Assembly: GCF_003589595.1 (NCBI RefSeq)
Contig: NW_020654748.1
Location: 1,439,887-1,503,886 of the forward strand
DNA length: 64,000 nucleotides
Direction: 5' to 3'
DNA from: Hyposmocoma kahamanoa
Taxonomy: Eukaryota; Arthropoda; Insecta; Lepidoptera; Cosmopterigidae
The notes under the pieces were generated by a model. That model was not told where the DNA came from. It did not search any database and was given only the letters and a program-made list of their open reading frames with translations. Shown one piece after another: positions 63,783 through 64,000 of this stretch. Position numbers and translations under genes: made by a program. Position 1 is the stretch's first letter; every line of letters begins with the position of its first letter.

Positions 63783-64000
63783 CATTGACTTACCAATAAA
63801 TGGACGACGGGTCTAATACAAAAACCACGAAAAAAATGTCCCAAGTCAACTTATTTAAACGTAGTGACATTTAAAGGAATATGAAAAATTAAAGAATTAA
63901 ATTGTAATGTCATCGCAGTACTGTCTAATTTTGCTTGCTTCGCTGTCAGTCGAACAAATGAAGACTAAAGCGTGAATGACGCTCTGTATACGATTTTAAC
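63783..64000 (+). mobile_element. MITE family K copy 4 (cut by window end)
   Basis: Starts 'cattgacttaccaataaatg' and follows copies 2 and 3 to 'gctctgtatacgattttaac' at the window edge. The predicted left TSD is GTGGTACC (63775-63782); the right end is outside the window. Confidence 0.85.

Noticed and set aside
1..64000. CRISPR array, phage defence island or bacterial operon
   Set aside because: No regularly spaced identical repeats with unique spacers, no ribosome-binding sites, no long ORF clusters; the repeats are dispersed eukaryotic elements.

Overview
The window reads as AT-rich, intergenic nuclear DNA of an insect, most probably a moth or butterfly (Lepidoptera). The order-level call is an inference. 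It rests on the overall composition, on several interspersed repeats I recognise as typical of lepidopteran genomes (a tRNA-headed SINE whose tail contains the 'accaaccca...ggtctcctcccag' type motif, the 'ttaaccgacttcgaaaa' repeat, and a 'ctcacctgatgg' repeat), and on RTE, CR1/Jockey-like and R1-like LINE debris. There are no bacterial features: no operons, no CRISPR array, no phage genes. No convincing complete host gene was found. The best host-gene-like signals are one THAP zinc-finger exon (about 8774-9026, minus) and two short ORFs at 19.6-20.9 kb that are separated by a LINE insertion.

Almost everything identifiable is mobile-element sequence. The commonest family, called repeat A here, is about 330 bp, has a poly(A) tail on its sense strand and a conserved CAGTAATG/CATTACTG hairpin, and occurs about 17 times. 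There are at least three tRNA-headed SINE families (B, D, E) plus family F. Fragments of at least five LINE lineages are present. Class II non-autonomous elements are numerous and several are intact to the base: family K (228, 284 and 286 bp, each with a perfect 8-bp target-site duplication, plus a fourth copy cut by the window end), a 526-bp hAT-like element with perfect 8-bp TSD, a 231-bp element that is one near-perfect hairpin, a 431-bp long-TIR element, a 608/620-bp TIR pair (L), and fold-back elements (N) with unusually long 12-14 bp duplications.

Layout. 0-3 kb: a 5'-truncated minus-strand LINE with a PDG-type C-terminal domain, a split SINE, LINE debris. 3-8 kb: SINEs E and F, a CR1-like LINE end, and a LINE tail inserted into repeat A. 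8-9 kb: an R1/Jockey-like RT fragment and the THAP exon. 10-18 kb: sparse repeats and two CR1/Jockey-like LINE remnants. 18.6-20.9 kb: an RTE LINE split by a MITE, and the interrupted ORF pair. 22-33 kb: RTE LINE debris, element L, inverted SINE E, nested repeats. 33-47 kb: hairpin MITE, inverted SINE pairs, second L, fold-back N copies. 47-64 kb: a dense cluster of young class II elements, a three-layer nest at 57.5-59.6 kb, and at 62.7-63.3 kb an R1-like LINE with a perfect 13-bp TSD.

The elements do not form a pathway. They form a readable insertion history: repeat A is inside a LINE and inside element T, SINE B is inside A, a MITE is inside SINE B, K is inside U and inside a LINE tail. 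The findings most worth following are the precisely bounded K, hAT-like, hairpin and fold-back elements, the 18-nt 3'-tail match between a SINE and the neighbouring R1-like LINE, and the THAP exon. All family relationships are from reading motifs by eye; no database search was possible.
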